A DNA stretch of 64,000 nucleotides from Arthrobacter sp. AZCC_0090 (lineage in GTDB: Bacteria > Actinomycetota > Actinomycetes > Actinomycetales > Micrococcaceae), in assembly GCF_014207375.1 (NCBI RefSeq), contig NZ_JACHEE010000004.1, positions 1 to 64,000 of the forward strand, given 5' to 3'. Of this stretch, positions 51,671 through 60,010 are shown piece after piece. The position numbers and the translations under genes are program-made. The first letter of the stretch is position 1; every line of letters begins with the position of its first letter. The notes beneath the pieces are model-generated. The model was not told where the DNA came from. It saw nothing but the letters and a program-made list of their open reading frames with translations, and made no database searches.

Positions 51671-51869
51671 GGTTTCCTCGTTTCATTAATCGCTGGTTCA
51701 TCGTGCCGGAGAGGCGCGATCACCAAAGAGACGTAACGGAGCGCGGGACTTCGACACCACCCTACAGATTCTTCTGTCTCACCTGGTTTCTTTCTGTCTC
51801 ACATGGCGAACCGCAGGCATAAACTACAAGCAGAACGCCTCTTCCGACGCCGGGGAGCTCATCATCATC

Positions 51870-52193
51870 ATGGACACTGAATTCGCCGATGTCATTGGTC
51901 ATGACGTCACCACCATCACGTGCTTGTGCGGTAACACCGTGAGCAAAGAGGGACTGATTCAGGCCAACTCAAACGGCATGCCCGTTCATATAGGTGGAAG
52001 CACCCCTGTCCCCGCCGGCCTGGCCGCATGGCCCGAAGATGAGGATCTCTACACCCTGTGTCCGTCATGCGGCCGGGTTTACCATGACACGGTCATTGAA
52101 GCGACAGGAACCGCGCCCGTGGCCTTCCAGGTCGACGTCACCACTGGCCCGATCGCCGAGGCGATCCGGATCCATTGGGACCTCAGCACCTAG
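51870..52193 (+). CDS. zinc-ribbon-like hypothetical protein
   Basis: The 107-residue protein has a split four-cysteine pattern: CLCG near residue 18 and CPSCG near 64, likely a zinc ribbon. The remainder has EDEDLYTLCPSC and a C-terminal domain ending IRIHWDLST. I do not recognise a family. GGGGAG lies 12 bases upstream of the ATG, a rather long spacing. The cysteines suggest a structural zinc site. Confidence 0.6.
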   Translation: MDTEFADVIGHDVTTITCLCGNTVSKEGLIQANSNGMPVHIGGSTPVPAGLAAWPEDEDLYTLCPSCGRVYHDTVIEATGTAPVAFQVDVTTGPIAEAIRIHWDLST

Positions 52194-52202
52194 TCCGCGG
52201 GG

Positions 52203-52238
52203 TTCGGCTTGTCCCACAGCCTTCGGCTTGTCCCACAG
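52203..52238. repeat. 17-nt direct repeat in the 13E12 leader
   Basis: TTCGGCTTGTCCCACAG occurs at 52203-52219 and 52222-52238, separated by 2 bases, upstream of the 13E12-type gene. It may be a protein-binding repeat or a slippage product. Confidence 0.75.
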
Positions 52239-52315
52239 AGTTTGGTCGACCGGAATCGCGAGGCAACAATCGCGAGAGGGCTAATAATGTCCGACCCTCC
52301 TGACAGGGTTGGTTC

Positions 52316-54046
52316 ATGGAAGGCATCGGTCAATTGGTGGCACGTCGGGCAGCCTCGCCCGATGGTGGGATGGCAGGGCTGGGACGTCTTTCCCGGCGCC
52401 TGAAGCCCGTCGCTGCCAGCCACGCCGGGCGTCAAAACCGGGCCACGGCCGTGCCGCCGCCCTCAAATGGCCTTGATCAGGCGGTGGCCGCTGTGGATGC
52501 GCTGCGTTCAGCCGCTGTCTCCGAGGCCCGCTTGTTTGGTTTCGCCGATGCCGCTGATTTCGCCGGCAAGGTCGAAGAGATCTCACGGACGGTGGAGTTT
52601 TTGCAGATCGTAGCAGCCGAGGCCGTGGAGCGGACGCGGCACGAAGCCCGGGCGGCACGGCAGTCATCCTCGACGCCCGCGTGGAGGACCGGCTGGACCG
52701 AGCCCACTGCAACCGACCCGGACGTCGCGGAAGTGCCGGGCGTCCCGGTGCCGGCACCGGCCGTATCCAGCCTCACGGCGGCAGCCGACGCGGTCGACGA
52801 CGGTTACCGGAACGCGGCCGAATTCCTCCGGGCCAGCCTGCGGATCGGTATCGGCGAGGCGAGGCGCCGGCTTGCGCTGGCCGCCGGCACGCTCCCGCAG
52901 GCAGGAATCACCGGGCAGCACGTACCCGCACACCACCAGGTCCTCGCCGCCGCCCTCTCCTCCGCAGCCGTGCCCTCCCGTTCGGCCACGGTGATCAGCG
53001 CGGCCCTGGATCAGGTACGACACCTCGCCGACGAGGAAACAGCCCTGAAGATGGAACAGTCACTGACCAACACCGCGGCGCAGAGCGATCCCGATTTCGT
53101 GTCCCGGATGGCGAAGCGCTGGGTGGACGCCATCGACCAGGACGGATTCGAACCCAGCGAGGAGGAACTGCTCCAACGCCAAGGAGCATTCATCCGCAAA
53201 CCCCGCCGCGGCCTGCACCACCTGGAAATCTTCGCCACCGCGGAACAATTCGAGACTCTCGCCACCGTCATGAACACCGCCACCAACCCGCGCTTGCGCC
53301 ACGACACCGACGGACCACACGAGACGGATTCAGGCGACAACACCGGCGGCGGCTCCGCAGGGTTTTCGGAGCACGACGCCGTCGCCCGCCCGCCGCTGGA
53401 CCGCCGCCCGCTGCTGGACCGCCGCTCGCTGCTGGATCGCCGCTCGCGCCCGCAGAAGCTGCTTGACGGGCTCATCGGGGCCTGCGCCGTGGCCCTGTCC
53501 ACCGGTGACCTGCCGGCCACGGGTGGACTCCGGCCGCAGGTGATGGTGACCATCGACTACCGCGAGCTGCTCGAGCGCGTCGAACAGCAAACCACGGCTC
53601 CCGCAACCCCCGGTCCGGGCACCGGCGCGGCCACGTTCCAGGGCCCGATCCACCCCTCCGTCATCCGCAAAATCGCCTGCGACGCGGACATCATCCCCGT
53701 CCTGCTCGGCAGCGACAGCCGTATCCTGGACATCGGCCGCTCCACCAGGGTGTTCCCGCCCCACATCCGCAAAGCCATCACCGCCCGAGACCAAGGCTGC
53801 GCCTTCCCCGACTGCACCATCCCCGCACCGTGGTGCGAAGCCCACCACATCACCTACTGGTCCCATGGAGGCACCACCGGAACCGACAACGGCACGCTCC
53901 TGTGCAGCCACCATCACCACCTCATCCACCAAGAACGCTGGACCATCACCATGGACACCGGCGTGGCATGGTTCAAACCCCCATCCCATGTCGATCCCCG
54001 CCAAACACCCCGACGCAACCAGCACTTCAGACCCACCAGGACATGA
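52316..54046 (+). CDS. 13E12/DUF222-HNH endonuclease protein
   Basis: The 576-residue protein has an N-terminal DUF222 region (SRTVEFLQIVAAEAVERTRHEARAA and GIGEARRRLALA) and a C-terminal HNH nuclease (CAFPDCTIPAPWCEAHHITYW, then LLCSHHHHLIH). This is the 13E12-repeat family, multicopy in actinobacteria and of unknown role, with an HNH domain that is often considered a degraded mobile-element remnant. Residues near 361-378 are three 18-base repeats coding LLDRR. The start ATG is at 52316. Confidence 0.88.
   Translation: MEGIGQLVARRAASPDGGMAGLGRLSRRLKPVAASHAGRQNRATAVPPPSNGLDQAVAAVDALRSAAVSEARLFGFADAADFAGKVEEISRTVEFLQIVAAEAVERTRHEARAARQSSSTPAWRTGWTEPTATDPDVAEVPGVPVPAPAVSSLTAAADAVDDGYRNAAEFLRASLRIGIGEARRRLALAAGTLPQAGITGQHVPAHHQVLAAALSSAAVPSRSATVISAALDQVRHLADEETALKMEQSLTNTAAQSDPDFVSRMAKRWVDAIDQDGFEPSEEELLQRQGAFIRKPRRGLHHLEIFATAEQFETLATVMNTATNPRLRHDTDGPHETDSGDNTGGGSAGFSEHDAVARPPLDRRPLLDRRSLLDRRSRPQKLLDGLIGACAVALSTGDLPATGGLRPQVMVTIDYRELLERVEQQTTAPATPGPGTGAATFQGPIHPSVIRKIACDADIIPVLLGSDSRILDIGRSTRVFPPHIRKAITARDQGCAFPDCTIPAPWCEAHHITYWSHGGTTGTDNGTLLCSHHHHLIHQERWTITMDTGVAWFKPPSHVDPRQTPRRNQHFRPTRT
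53396..53449. repeat. three in-frame 18-nt repeats coding LLDRRx
   Basis: Three adjacent 18-base units (CTGGACCGCCGCyCGCTG type) encode LDRRPL, LDRRSL and LDRRSR inside the 13E12 gene between DUF222 and the HNH domain. Copy number could vary between strains. Confidence 0.8.
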
Positions 54047-54126
54047 ACCCGCCCGGACATGAGCCTGCAGCGACGAAACGCGCATGGACGCGAACTAGTT
54101 CGCCGCGCCTTTCGGCCCTCGAACCA

Positions 54127-54156
54127 TTGACATGTGACTAAATGGTCACCTATCCT
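54127..54156 (+). promoter_or_regulatory. leaderless promoter of the ArsR-SRPBCC gene
   Basis: -35 TTGACA (54127-54132), an 18-base spacer and -10 TATCCT (54151-54156). The ATG at 54163 is only 6 bases downstream, so the message would begin at the start codon. The more upstream ATG at 54142 would lie within the promoter and is rejected. Confidence 0.75.
54134..54149. promoter_or_regulatory. operator within the ArsR-SRPBCC promoter
   Basis: The inverted repeat GTGACTAAATGGTCAC (GTGAC/GTCAC arms) lies between the -35 and -10 boxes. An ArsR-type repressor bound there would block RNA polymerase. Confidence 0.6.
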
Positions 54157-54162
54157 GAATCC

Positions 54163-54918
54163 ATGGACGCCGTCTTCAAGGCACTCTCCGACCCCACCCG
54201 CAGGGACCTGCTCGATGAGCTCTTCCGCGAGGACGGGCAGACGCTGAGCGCGCTTGAAGGACGGTTCGATATGACCCGTTTCGGGATCATGAAGCACCTC
54301 AAGATTCTTGAGGAGGCCGGGCTGGTTGTGACCCGCCGTCGTGGTCGCGAAAAGCTCCATTTCCTGAATCCGGTACCCATCAGGCTCGTCCACGACCGCT
54401 GGGTGAGCAAATATGCAGAACCATGGGCCGCTGCGTTGAGCGACCTCAAAACCAGATTGGAAAGTCCTGTGGAAAAGATCTTCGAAATCTACATCAAGAC
54501 CACTCCTGAACGGCTGTGGGAAGCCATCACGGACAGCGACATCCGCAGCAAGTACCAGTTCGGAAACACCCACACCGCGGACTGGACACCGGGCGGCCAC
54601 TACGAGATGCATAATCCCAAGGCTAATGGAATGGTCCTCGGCGAGGGCGAAAACGTGGAGGTCGATCCCCCACGCCGGCTCGTGCAGACCATGCGTGCAC
54701 TGTGGGGCGAGGACGTAAAGGCCGAGGGCACCTCGCGCGTCACCTGGGAGATCGAACCGGTGGGCGATTCCTGCCACCTGACCGTCACCCACAGCGATCT
54801 GCGCGAAGGCGGCAACGACCAGATCTACGGCGGTTGGCCGATGATCCTCTCCGGCCTGAAGACCTGGCTGGAGACCGGCGATGTCCTCACCACGCCGGGC
54901 TCGCTCATGTACTTGTGA
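54163..54918 (+). CDS. ArsR helix-turn-helix fused to an SRPBCC (AHSA1) domain
   Basis: The 251-residue protein joins an ArsR-type N-terminal winged helix (MDAVFKALSDPTRRDLLDEL, recognition segment MTRFGIMKHLKILEEAG) to a C-terminal SRPBCC/AHSA1 ligand domain. The second domain contains EIYIKTTPERLWEAITDSD, GGHYEMHNPKANGMVLGE and SCHLTVTHSDL. The domains are usually separate neighbouring genes in actinobacteria. The start at 54163 is set by the promoter, which would give a leaderless message. The linked operator implies autoregulation. The ligand is unknown. Confidence 0.87.
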   Translation: MDAVFKALSDPTRRDLLDELFREDGQTLSALEGRFDMTRFGIMKHLKILEEAGLVVTRRRGREKLHFLNPVPIRLVHDRWVSKYAEPWAAALSDLKTRLESPVEKIFEIYIKTTPERLWEAITDSDIRSKYQFGNTHTADWTPGGHYEMHNPKANGMVLGEGENVEVDPPRRLVQTMRALWGEDVKAEGTSRVTWEIEPVGDSCHLTVTHSDLREGGNDQIYGGWPMILSGLKTWLETGDVLTTPGSLMYL

Positions 54919-54948
54919 AGAGCCGACGACGGCGCGTGCCTCCGGCGG

Positions 54949-56304
54949 TCAGCGTCCGCCAAGGTCGAATGGCACTTCTTCGGAGCTTACGACGGCGAGA
55001 TATCCCCCGGAAGCGAGCGTGGTGGGGAAGGTGATGGATCGTTTGGTCTTCGATTCGGACGTGGCGATCTGACTGATGACACCTTCGCCGCCTCTGGATA
55101 CAAAGACCGTTTCCCCGTCTTTCGTGGCGGCGACAAAGCGGGTTTCGGCCGCCTTGCTGTCTTGTCCGGGCTTGGGTCCCGCCTTCAGGGGTTCAAGGGC
55201 AATTGCAGCCTTCCCGCCGTCGTAAAGCCCGGTTTCCTCATTGCGGTCAATCAAGATCAAGTTGTCGCCCCCGGCTTGAGTGAGCACGACGGCTGCGAAA
55301 CGTGAACTCACTGCCGCCCTTGTTGCGATTCCCGCACCCAGCGGCACGGACGCAATCTTTCCCTGCGTCATGGAGCCGGACATCAAGAAAGCAGGAATGC
55401 TGTTCCAGGCCGCGCCCTTCTCGACCCGCGCGGCCTGGGCCCCCACGAAAGTGGTGCCGTCAGGCGCCATTCGCGGACGGTAACTCTGCCCGATTCCTGC
55501 CTGGTAGTCGGCCGAGACCGGCGTCCCGAATCCGTCCTTGGTGACGGGAACAGTTTCGACTCCGGCGTTCAAGGTAGATCCAATGGAATCGCCGGCATTG
55601 CTCATGACGGGTCCGTGGGGGTAGGCACCCAAGACCGTGGAACTATGGGGCGCGGGAGCGGCATTCCCGGAGGAGATGTCAGTGACAAGATAGGCATCGA
55701 GTTTCCCGCCGGAGGAGACGACGAGCCTCAGGGGATCGCCCGCGAGGAAGGTATGCATTTCCTCGGTGCCGGCCTTGCCCGTGGTGGCCAGGGTTACCTC
55801 GTTCGTGTGCAGCGAGACGGTCCACAGGCCGTTGTTTTCGAGGTCGACGAGAGTCACTTGCTGCTCGGTCGAGCCATCGAAGTCGGAACCGACAGCCACG
55901 TACCGCTTGGTCGCGTCGGTGGTTATCCATCCGGCGCGCTCCCATTTTCCTTTTGGATCAGGAATGTTGAAACTGCGCTCAATCTTCGGCTTGCCTTGCT
56001 TATCGATTTCAAGGATGTCGAGGCTCGGCTTCGACTCGTCGACGAAGGCCACCCTCCCGCGACCAAGCTGGATCGTGCCAGCATGAACACCGAGCTCTAC
56101 GCCTCCGATTGAGCCTGTCGGATTCCCGTCGGACACGTCGTTGACGTAAAGCGTGCGCTCCTTGGGATCAGCAGTGAGGAGCCACTGACGATTCGCCGTC
56201 GCGTCAGGGCTCGAAGGAATCGACGGGGATCCTCCGGCCGCGCAACCTCCTAGAAGGAGGGTCATTGGAAGCAATATTGAAAGCGCTAGGCGGGGAACAG
56301 GCAT
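54949..56304 (-). CDS. beta-propeller lipoprotein behind a Zur-like box, possibly AztD-like
   Basis: The 451-residue protein begins with a lipoprotein signal (PRLALSILLPMTLLLGGC) and continues as repeated beta segments with the feel of a propeller (KERTLYVNDVSDG, RVAFVDESKPSLDILEID, LVDLENNGLWTVSLH, GDNLILIDRNEETGLYD). His residues lie in GVHAGT and YPHGP. The architecture and a Zur-type box in front of it recall AztD, a zinc metallochaperone of the AztABC system, but no ABC genes are here and the identity is not certain. ATG 56304 is preferred because the signal peptide begins there. Confidence 0.55.
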   Translation of the reverse strand: MPVPRLALSILLPMTLLLGGCAAGGSPSIPSSPDATANRQWLLTADPKERTLYVNDVSDGNPTGSIGGVELGVHAGTIQLGRGRVAFVDESKPSLDILEIDKQGKPKIERSFNIPDPKGKWERAGWITTDATKRYVAVGSDFDGSTEQQVTLVDLENNGLWTVSLHTNEVTLATTGKAGTEEMHTFLAGDPLRLVVSSGGKLDAYLVTDISSGNAAPAPHSSTVLGAYPHGPVMSNAGDSIGSTLNAGVETVPVTKDGFGTPVSADYQAGIGQSYRPRMAPDGTTFVGAQAARVEKGAAWNSIPAFLMSGSMTQGKIASVPLGAGIATRAAVSSRFAAVVLTQAGGDNLILIDRNEETGLYDGGKAAIALEPLKAGPKPGQDSKAAETRFVAATKDGETVFVSRGGEGVISQIATSESKTKRSITFPTTLASGGYLAVVSSEEVPFDLGGR

Positions 56305-56343
56305 GGGACTCCAATTGAGAAGGATCAGGGAGTCCGAGCCTAT

Positions 56344-56358
56344 CAATAATCATTCTCA
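56344..56358. promoter_or_regulatory. Zur/Fur-like box upstream of the lipoprotein gene
   Basis: On the minus strand TGAGAATGATTATTG matches the actinobacterial Zur pattern TGAnAATnATTnTCA except for the last two bases. It lies 40 bases before the lipoprotein ATG. Confidence 0.5.
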
Positions 56359-56412
56359 TTAAGAATTGCAGGGCCCGTCAGCGGTTCTCCTCCCCTGCGC
56401 GGCCGGCCGCTG

Positions 56413-56766
56413 TTAGGCCCTGGCGGCCGGAACGAGCGCCGTCTTGAGATACTCCAGGTGCGCAGGCGTCGGGGCAGCCGTGTTCGCCGCATATTCCGGG
56501 TGCTTGGTGAGAAACTTCTTGATGAAGGGACACACGGGCACAATGCGCAGCCCCTCACTCACCGTTTCATTCAGGGCCACTTCGGCGAGCCGTCCGGCGA
56601 GCCCTTGTCCCCCGTACTCCTCATTGATCACGGTGTGGTAGAAAATCCGCTGCGGCGACCCGCCGTCGTCGTGCGTTTTGTACGCCGCCTTGCCGATAAC
56701 ACGTCCGTCAGCGAGCACTTCAAAGCGCTCGCGGTCAACGTTGTGGCGGATGGTGACATCAGTCAT
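56413..56766 (-). CDS. GNAT-like acetyltransferase (YjdJ type)
   Basis: The 117-residue protein matches the short GNAT subfamily (Acetyltransf_CG): VTIRHNVDRERFEVLADGRVIG, the Coenzyme-A loop EYGGQGLAGRLAEVALNE and CPFIKKFLTKHPEY at the end. It is a compact single domain with unknown substrate, typical of YjdJ-like proteins. AAGGAG lies 7 bases before the ATG at 56766, which fixes the start. Confidence 0.85.
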   Translation of the reverse strand: MTDVTIRHNVDRERFEVLADGRVIGKAAYKTHDDGGSPQRIFYHTVINEEYGGQGLAGRLAEVALNETVSEGLRIVPVCPFIKKFLTKHPEYAANTAAPTPAHLEYLKTALVPAARA

Positions 56767-56884
56767 CGCTAGCTCCTTGGTTGAGGCCTTTGACATACCC
56801 TAACCTCGAAGCCGGGACGCTTTGTTCCCGGCGGCAGGCTTGTCCAGGCGGCCATCCACCAACCGGATGTGGTACCGAAGGCGC

Positions 56885-57388
56885 CTAGCTCCCTGCTCTC
56901 TCCAGCAATCCCGAATTGTTCCGTGACCACAAGTTGTTCTGCGCGTCCCGGAACGCGAGATGCGTTACGCACCAGTTCTCTTTGCGGGTGATCGGCCGGG
57001 TAAAGCCGGCCAGGGCGCTCGTATGCTCCGCCAGCGCCCAGCCGCTGCGGTCCTTGTGCGACTCGACGAAATACTGCCCGGGCGGGAGCAGCCTTAGAGT
57101 CAGTGGCCGGAGTTTGCCTGGGACGTCCTGCGCTTCCAGAACAACGTCAAAGATCGGCGTAGTCGAGCCATTGTTCACCACCACCCCGTAGGCCAAGGCC
57201 GATCCCTTTGCGTCAAGGTGGACCGCGCTCCAAGCCGCTACTCTGCCGGCTTGGGCCTTGAGCTTGTCCTCGTCAGCTTTGACGTCCCTGTCTCGTTCAA
57301 TCTTGTGAACGCGGGCCGCAGTTAAAGCGGCCCACGCGGCCGCAACCAAGGCAAACAAACTGCAAAACGCCGAAATCCATTCAGGCAT
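56885..57388 (-). CDS. membrane-anchored hypothetical protein
   Basis: The 167-residue protein has one N-terminal helix (WISAFCSLFALVAAAWAALT), a charged helical stretch (HKIERDRDVKADEDKLKA) and a C-terminal beta-rich domain (WSAVHLDAKGSALAYGVVV, then PPGQYFVESH). I do not recognise it. It may sit on the cytoplasmic side with a single anchor. The start codon is ATG at 57388. Confidence 0.55.
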   Translation of the reverse strand: MPEWISAFCSLFALVAAAWAALTAARVHKIERDRDVKADEDKLKAQAGRVAAWSAVHLDAKGSALAYGVVVNNGSTTPIFDVVLEAQDVPGKLRPLTLRLLPPGQYFVESHKDRSGWALAEHTSALAGFTRPITRKENWCVTHLAFRDAQNNLWSRNNSGLLERAGS

Positions 57389-57492
57389 ACGTATCCCCCT
57401 ACGTGTAACAAATCCACGAGGAAGATTAGGGACTGGCGTGCTGCTTGTCGAGTCAAGTGGCGGGCGTTACACGCGAAAGCGGCTTCGCACGT

Positions 57493-57536
57493 CCAAGTTT
57501 CCTCCAAGTCCAAAGTTGGACTTGGAGGAAACTTGG
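57493..57536. terminator. perfect 44-nt palindrome after the X25-domain gene
   Basis: Two 21-base arms (CCAAGTTTCCTCCAAGTCCAA and its exact complement) flank a 2-base centre. It lies 8 bases past the stop codon of the minus-strand gene at 57544 and may act as a terminator, although no T run follows. Confidence 0.7.
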
Positions 57537-57543
57537 AAAGCAG

Positions 57544-58338
57544 TTACGCCGTGACGATGTCGCGCGTGGCGTGATCGTACGTGAAGGTGACCTTGCCGCC
57601 GTCGTGCTTTAGCTCGTGGTTGGCGCCGTCACGCACGCCGAACGCGCCATAGTTCTCGTCCCACGAGCGGTTCAGCGCAATCTTGTAGGTGTAGAAACCG
57701 GCGGGCAGCGTTGCGGCGAGGGTCCAGACCTTGCGGCGTGCATTGAACTTCATCTGCACCTCGTCGTACTGCGGGGCCCAATCTTCCGCGGCACCAAGGA
57801 TCGTGTTGAAGTCGCCAGCGATCGCGACGGCGGACGGCTGCTCGAGCTTCTCGACGGCGGCACGCGCTTTGGGTGCGGCAGCTTTCTTGGGAGCCGCCTT
57901 GGCAACCGGGATCTTTTCAGCCGCGGGGGCTTTCTTGGCCGCCGGCTTCCTGGCGGGAGCCTTCTTAACGGGGGCTGCCGGGAGCGGCGTATCCGCCGGG
58001 ACAGGGGTTCCCTCAGCTAGGGCCGTGACGAACTCATCCGGCTTGGCGAAAGCGACCGTGGCACGAAGCCCGTCGTCGGTGATGGTCCAGCCCGAGCGGC
58101 CCTTGACCAGCCAGCCGGCCTTGACCAGCTTCGCGGTCTCGGACGTCAGGCTCTTGTGACCGCGTGGAATGCCTCCGCTGAGGAGCTCACTTTCGCGCTC
58201 ATCCAGCGGGACACGGACAATCGCCTCTGCCAGGATCTCGCCGGCATTCAACGACTTCTCGGACCACGTTCCCTCAGCCAAGACGTCCAGAACGGTCTTG
58301 AGACGGGCACTGCTTTTTTCGACGGTGGACTTGGCCAC
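57544..58338 (-). CDS. protein with Lys/Pro/Ala linker and X25 glycogen-binding-like domain
   Basis: The 264-residue protein has an N-terminal helical domain (1-105) with LVKAGWLVKGRSGWTITDDG, probably a winged helix. A Lys/Pro/Ala-rich linker follows (about 118-165, with APARKPAAKKAPAAEK). The C-terminal domain resembles the X25/AMPK-type starch-binding fold (AVAIAGDFNTILGAAEDWAPQ, then GFYTYKIALNRSWDENYG). GTG 58338 is chosen because GGAGA lies 5 bases before it. It could bind glycogen or similar glucans. The combination is not one I can assign to a described role. Confidence 0.6.
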   Translation of the reverse strand: MAKSTVEKSSARLKTVLDVLAEGTWSEKSLNAGEILAEAIVRVPLDERESELLSGGIPRGHKSLTSETAKLVKAGWLVKGRSGWTITDDGLRATVAFAKPDEFVTALAEGTPVPADTPLPAAPVKKAPARKPAAKKAPAAEKIPVAKAAPKKAAAPKARAAVEKLEQPSAVAIAGDFNTILGAAEDWAPQYDEVQMKFNARRKVWTLAATLPAGFYTYKIALNRSWDENYGAFGVRDGANHELKHDGGKVTFTYDHATRDIVTA

Positions 58339-58581
58339 TGGGTCTCCTTCAACGGCGAACATTCCTTCAGCAGTCTGCCAATGTTCTGTAAATTCTGGCG
58401 ACTGTTCTTGGTAAACACCGTGTGTCGTGACCCACTATTACGCCCAAACGGGAACAAGTGATGGAGGGGTCTCGGATACCGGTCAGTAGCCAACGGATTG
58501 GGTATGCTGGACGGCCTTCGGCACGATAGCGAACCAAAGACAGTTCTGGCCTTGATTCGTGTGATCGGACAAACTGGCCTC

Positions 58582-58932
58582 ATGGCCACTGTGGATCTTC
58601 GGATTTCTGATTTGGCGCAAGATTCGATTGAACGCAGCCGTCCGCATTTGGATCCGGACAGGGTGCGTTACTACCGCGAGCATCTGGACGAAGCCACCCC
58701 GATTGTGGTGTTCGACGTCGACGGAGTCTTGCTGCTCGCCGACGGTCATCATCGGGTTGCAGCGGCAGAACTGCTGGGACGGTCAACCGTCCGGGCCGAT
58801 GTCCGGAAAGGCCATCGACATGATGCCCTGAAATACGCAGTGGAACACGGCAAAAACCAGCGCGGACTTACCGATCAGCAAATCATCGAGGCAATCGCGC
58901 GGCGCGGCCAGCGGCCCGAGCGGACTAATTGA
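58582..58932 (+). CDS. ParB-like nuclease-domain protein
   Basis: The 116-residue protein contains the ParB/Srx N-terminal signature TPIVVFDVDGVLLLADGHHRVAAAELLG. In ParB relatives this region binds CTP or has nuclease activity. It is short, with a basic helical C-terminal tail, so it is a stand-alone domain. ATG 58582 is chosen because codons before it (from 58498) have no protein character. Its stop overlaps the adenine deaminase gene on the other strand by 8 bases. Confidence 0.75.
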   Translation: MATVDLRISDLAQDSIERSRPHLDPDRVRYYREHLDEATPIVVFDVDGVLLLADGHHRVAAAELLGRSTVRADVRKGHRHDALKYAVEHGKNQRGLTDQQIIEAIARRGQRPERTN

Positions 58933-59950
58933 CGGAAGCCTTCTCCCATTCCGAAACCTCGGCCAACAGTTCAGCCTTTCGTACCTCGTCCGCGAACGAT
59001 GAACGCACCGAATTCGCCGCCAAGCGGGCCCGATCCCCAACGGACAGCCCGTGCACTGCGACGAGTTGCTCGAAGTTGTCGTCCACGTAGCCGCCGAAGT
59101 ACGCAGGATCGTCCGAATTCACGCTGACATTCAGCCCAGCAGCCAGCATCGCTGGAAGTGGGTGATCCGCCAGGGTATCGACCGCCCGCAGCCGTACATT
59201 GGACAACGGGCACACGGTCAACGGAATCTGCTCGGCCACCAACCGCTCCACAAGCGCGGCGTCCTCCATGCAGCGGATGCCATGATCGATCCTCTCAGCG
59301 CCAAGCAAATCGAGGGCCTCGTAAACATAGGAAGCCGGCCCCTCCTCGCCGGCGTGGGCTATCCGTCGCAGTCCGGCCCCCGCCGCGCGGCGGTACAGTC
59401 GTTCGAACTTCGACGGCGGATTGCCCACCTCAGCGGAGTCCAAGCCGATGCCGGCAATTGGCGCGTTCATGGCAAGAAGCTGTTCCAGAACCTCCAGCGC
59501 AGATTCCTCGGACATGTCCCTCAGGAAGGCGGCAATCAGGAGCGTCGAGACGCCGAATTCCTCCACCGACGTCGTGAGCGCAGACGCTACACCATTTACG
59601 CACGTCTCCAACGCCACCCCTCGGGAGATGTGCGCCTGTGGATCCATCATGATCTCCACGTGCCGCACGCCACCGGTCGCTGCCCGGGCCAAATATGCCC
59701 GGGTCATGTCCGCGAAGTCTTGCTCGGTCCGCAGCACGGCCATATTGGCATAGTACAAATCCAGGAACGACTGCAGATCCGTGAACTCGTACCGCGCGCG
59801 CAGCTCGTCCAAATCCGCGTACGGAAGCTCAATCCCGTTTCGCGCCGCGAGAGCAAAAATCAGCTCGGGCTGAAGCGTCCCCTCGATGTGCAGATGCAGT
59901 TCGGCAACCGGGGGTGCCGCCGTCGTCGTCGTTTCGCCAAAAGTTTCCAC
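58925..59950 (-). CDS. adenine deaminase (adenosine-deaminase superfamily)
   Basis: The 341-residue protein has the metal motif ELHLHIEGTL, where HLH binds zinc. It has the second His in RRIAHAGEEGP with the catalytic Glu, and the Asp motif NSDDPAYFGGY. The HIEGTL wording, instead of HLDG, is typical of adenine deaminases that convert adenine to hypoxanthine in purine salvage. GTG 59950 is used as start; codons upstream (TTG 59980) are less convincing. It is convergent with the ParB-like gene, with an 8-base overlap. Confidence 0.85.
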   Translation of the reverse strand: METFGETTTTAAPPVAELHLHIEGTLQPELIFALAARNGIELPYADLDELRARYEFTDLQSFLDLYYANMAVLRTEQDFADMTRAYLARAATGGVRHVEIMMDPQAHISRGVALETCVNGVASALTTSVEEFGVSTLLIAAFLRDMSEESALEVLEQLLAMNAPIAGIGLDSAEVGNPPSKFERLYRRAAGAGLRRIAHAGEEGPASYVYEALDLLGAERIDHGIRCMEDAALVERLVAEQIPLTVCPLSNVRLRAVDTLADHPLPAMLAAGLNVSVNSDDPAYFGGYVDDNFEQLVAVHGLSVGDRARLAANSVRSSFADEVRKAELLAEVSEWEKASVN

Positions 59951-60010
59951 CCGACAAGAGTAGGACGGATACCCAAGCAAGCAGCGGCAGGACGGCCCGC
60001 AAAGCGGAGT

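Noticed and set aside
54142..54162. Earlier ATG of the ArsR-SRPBCC gene
   Set aside because: It lies inside the promoter and operator, so it would not be transcribed.
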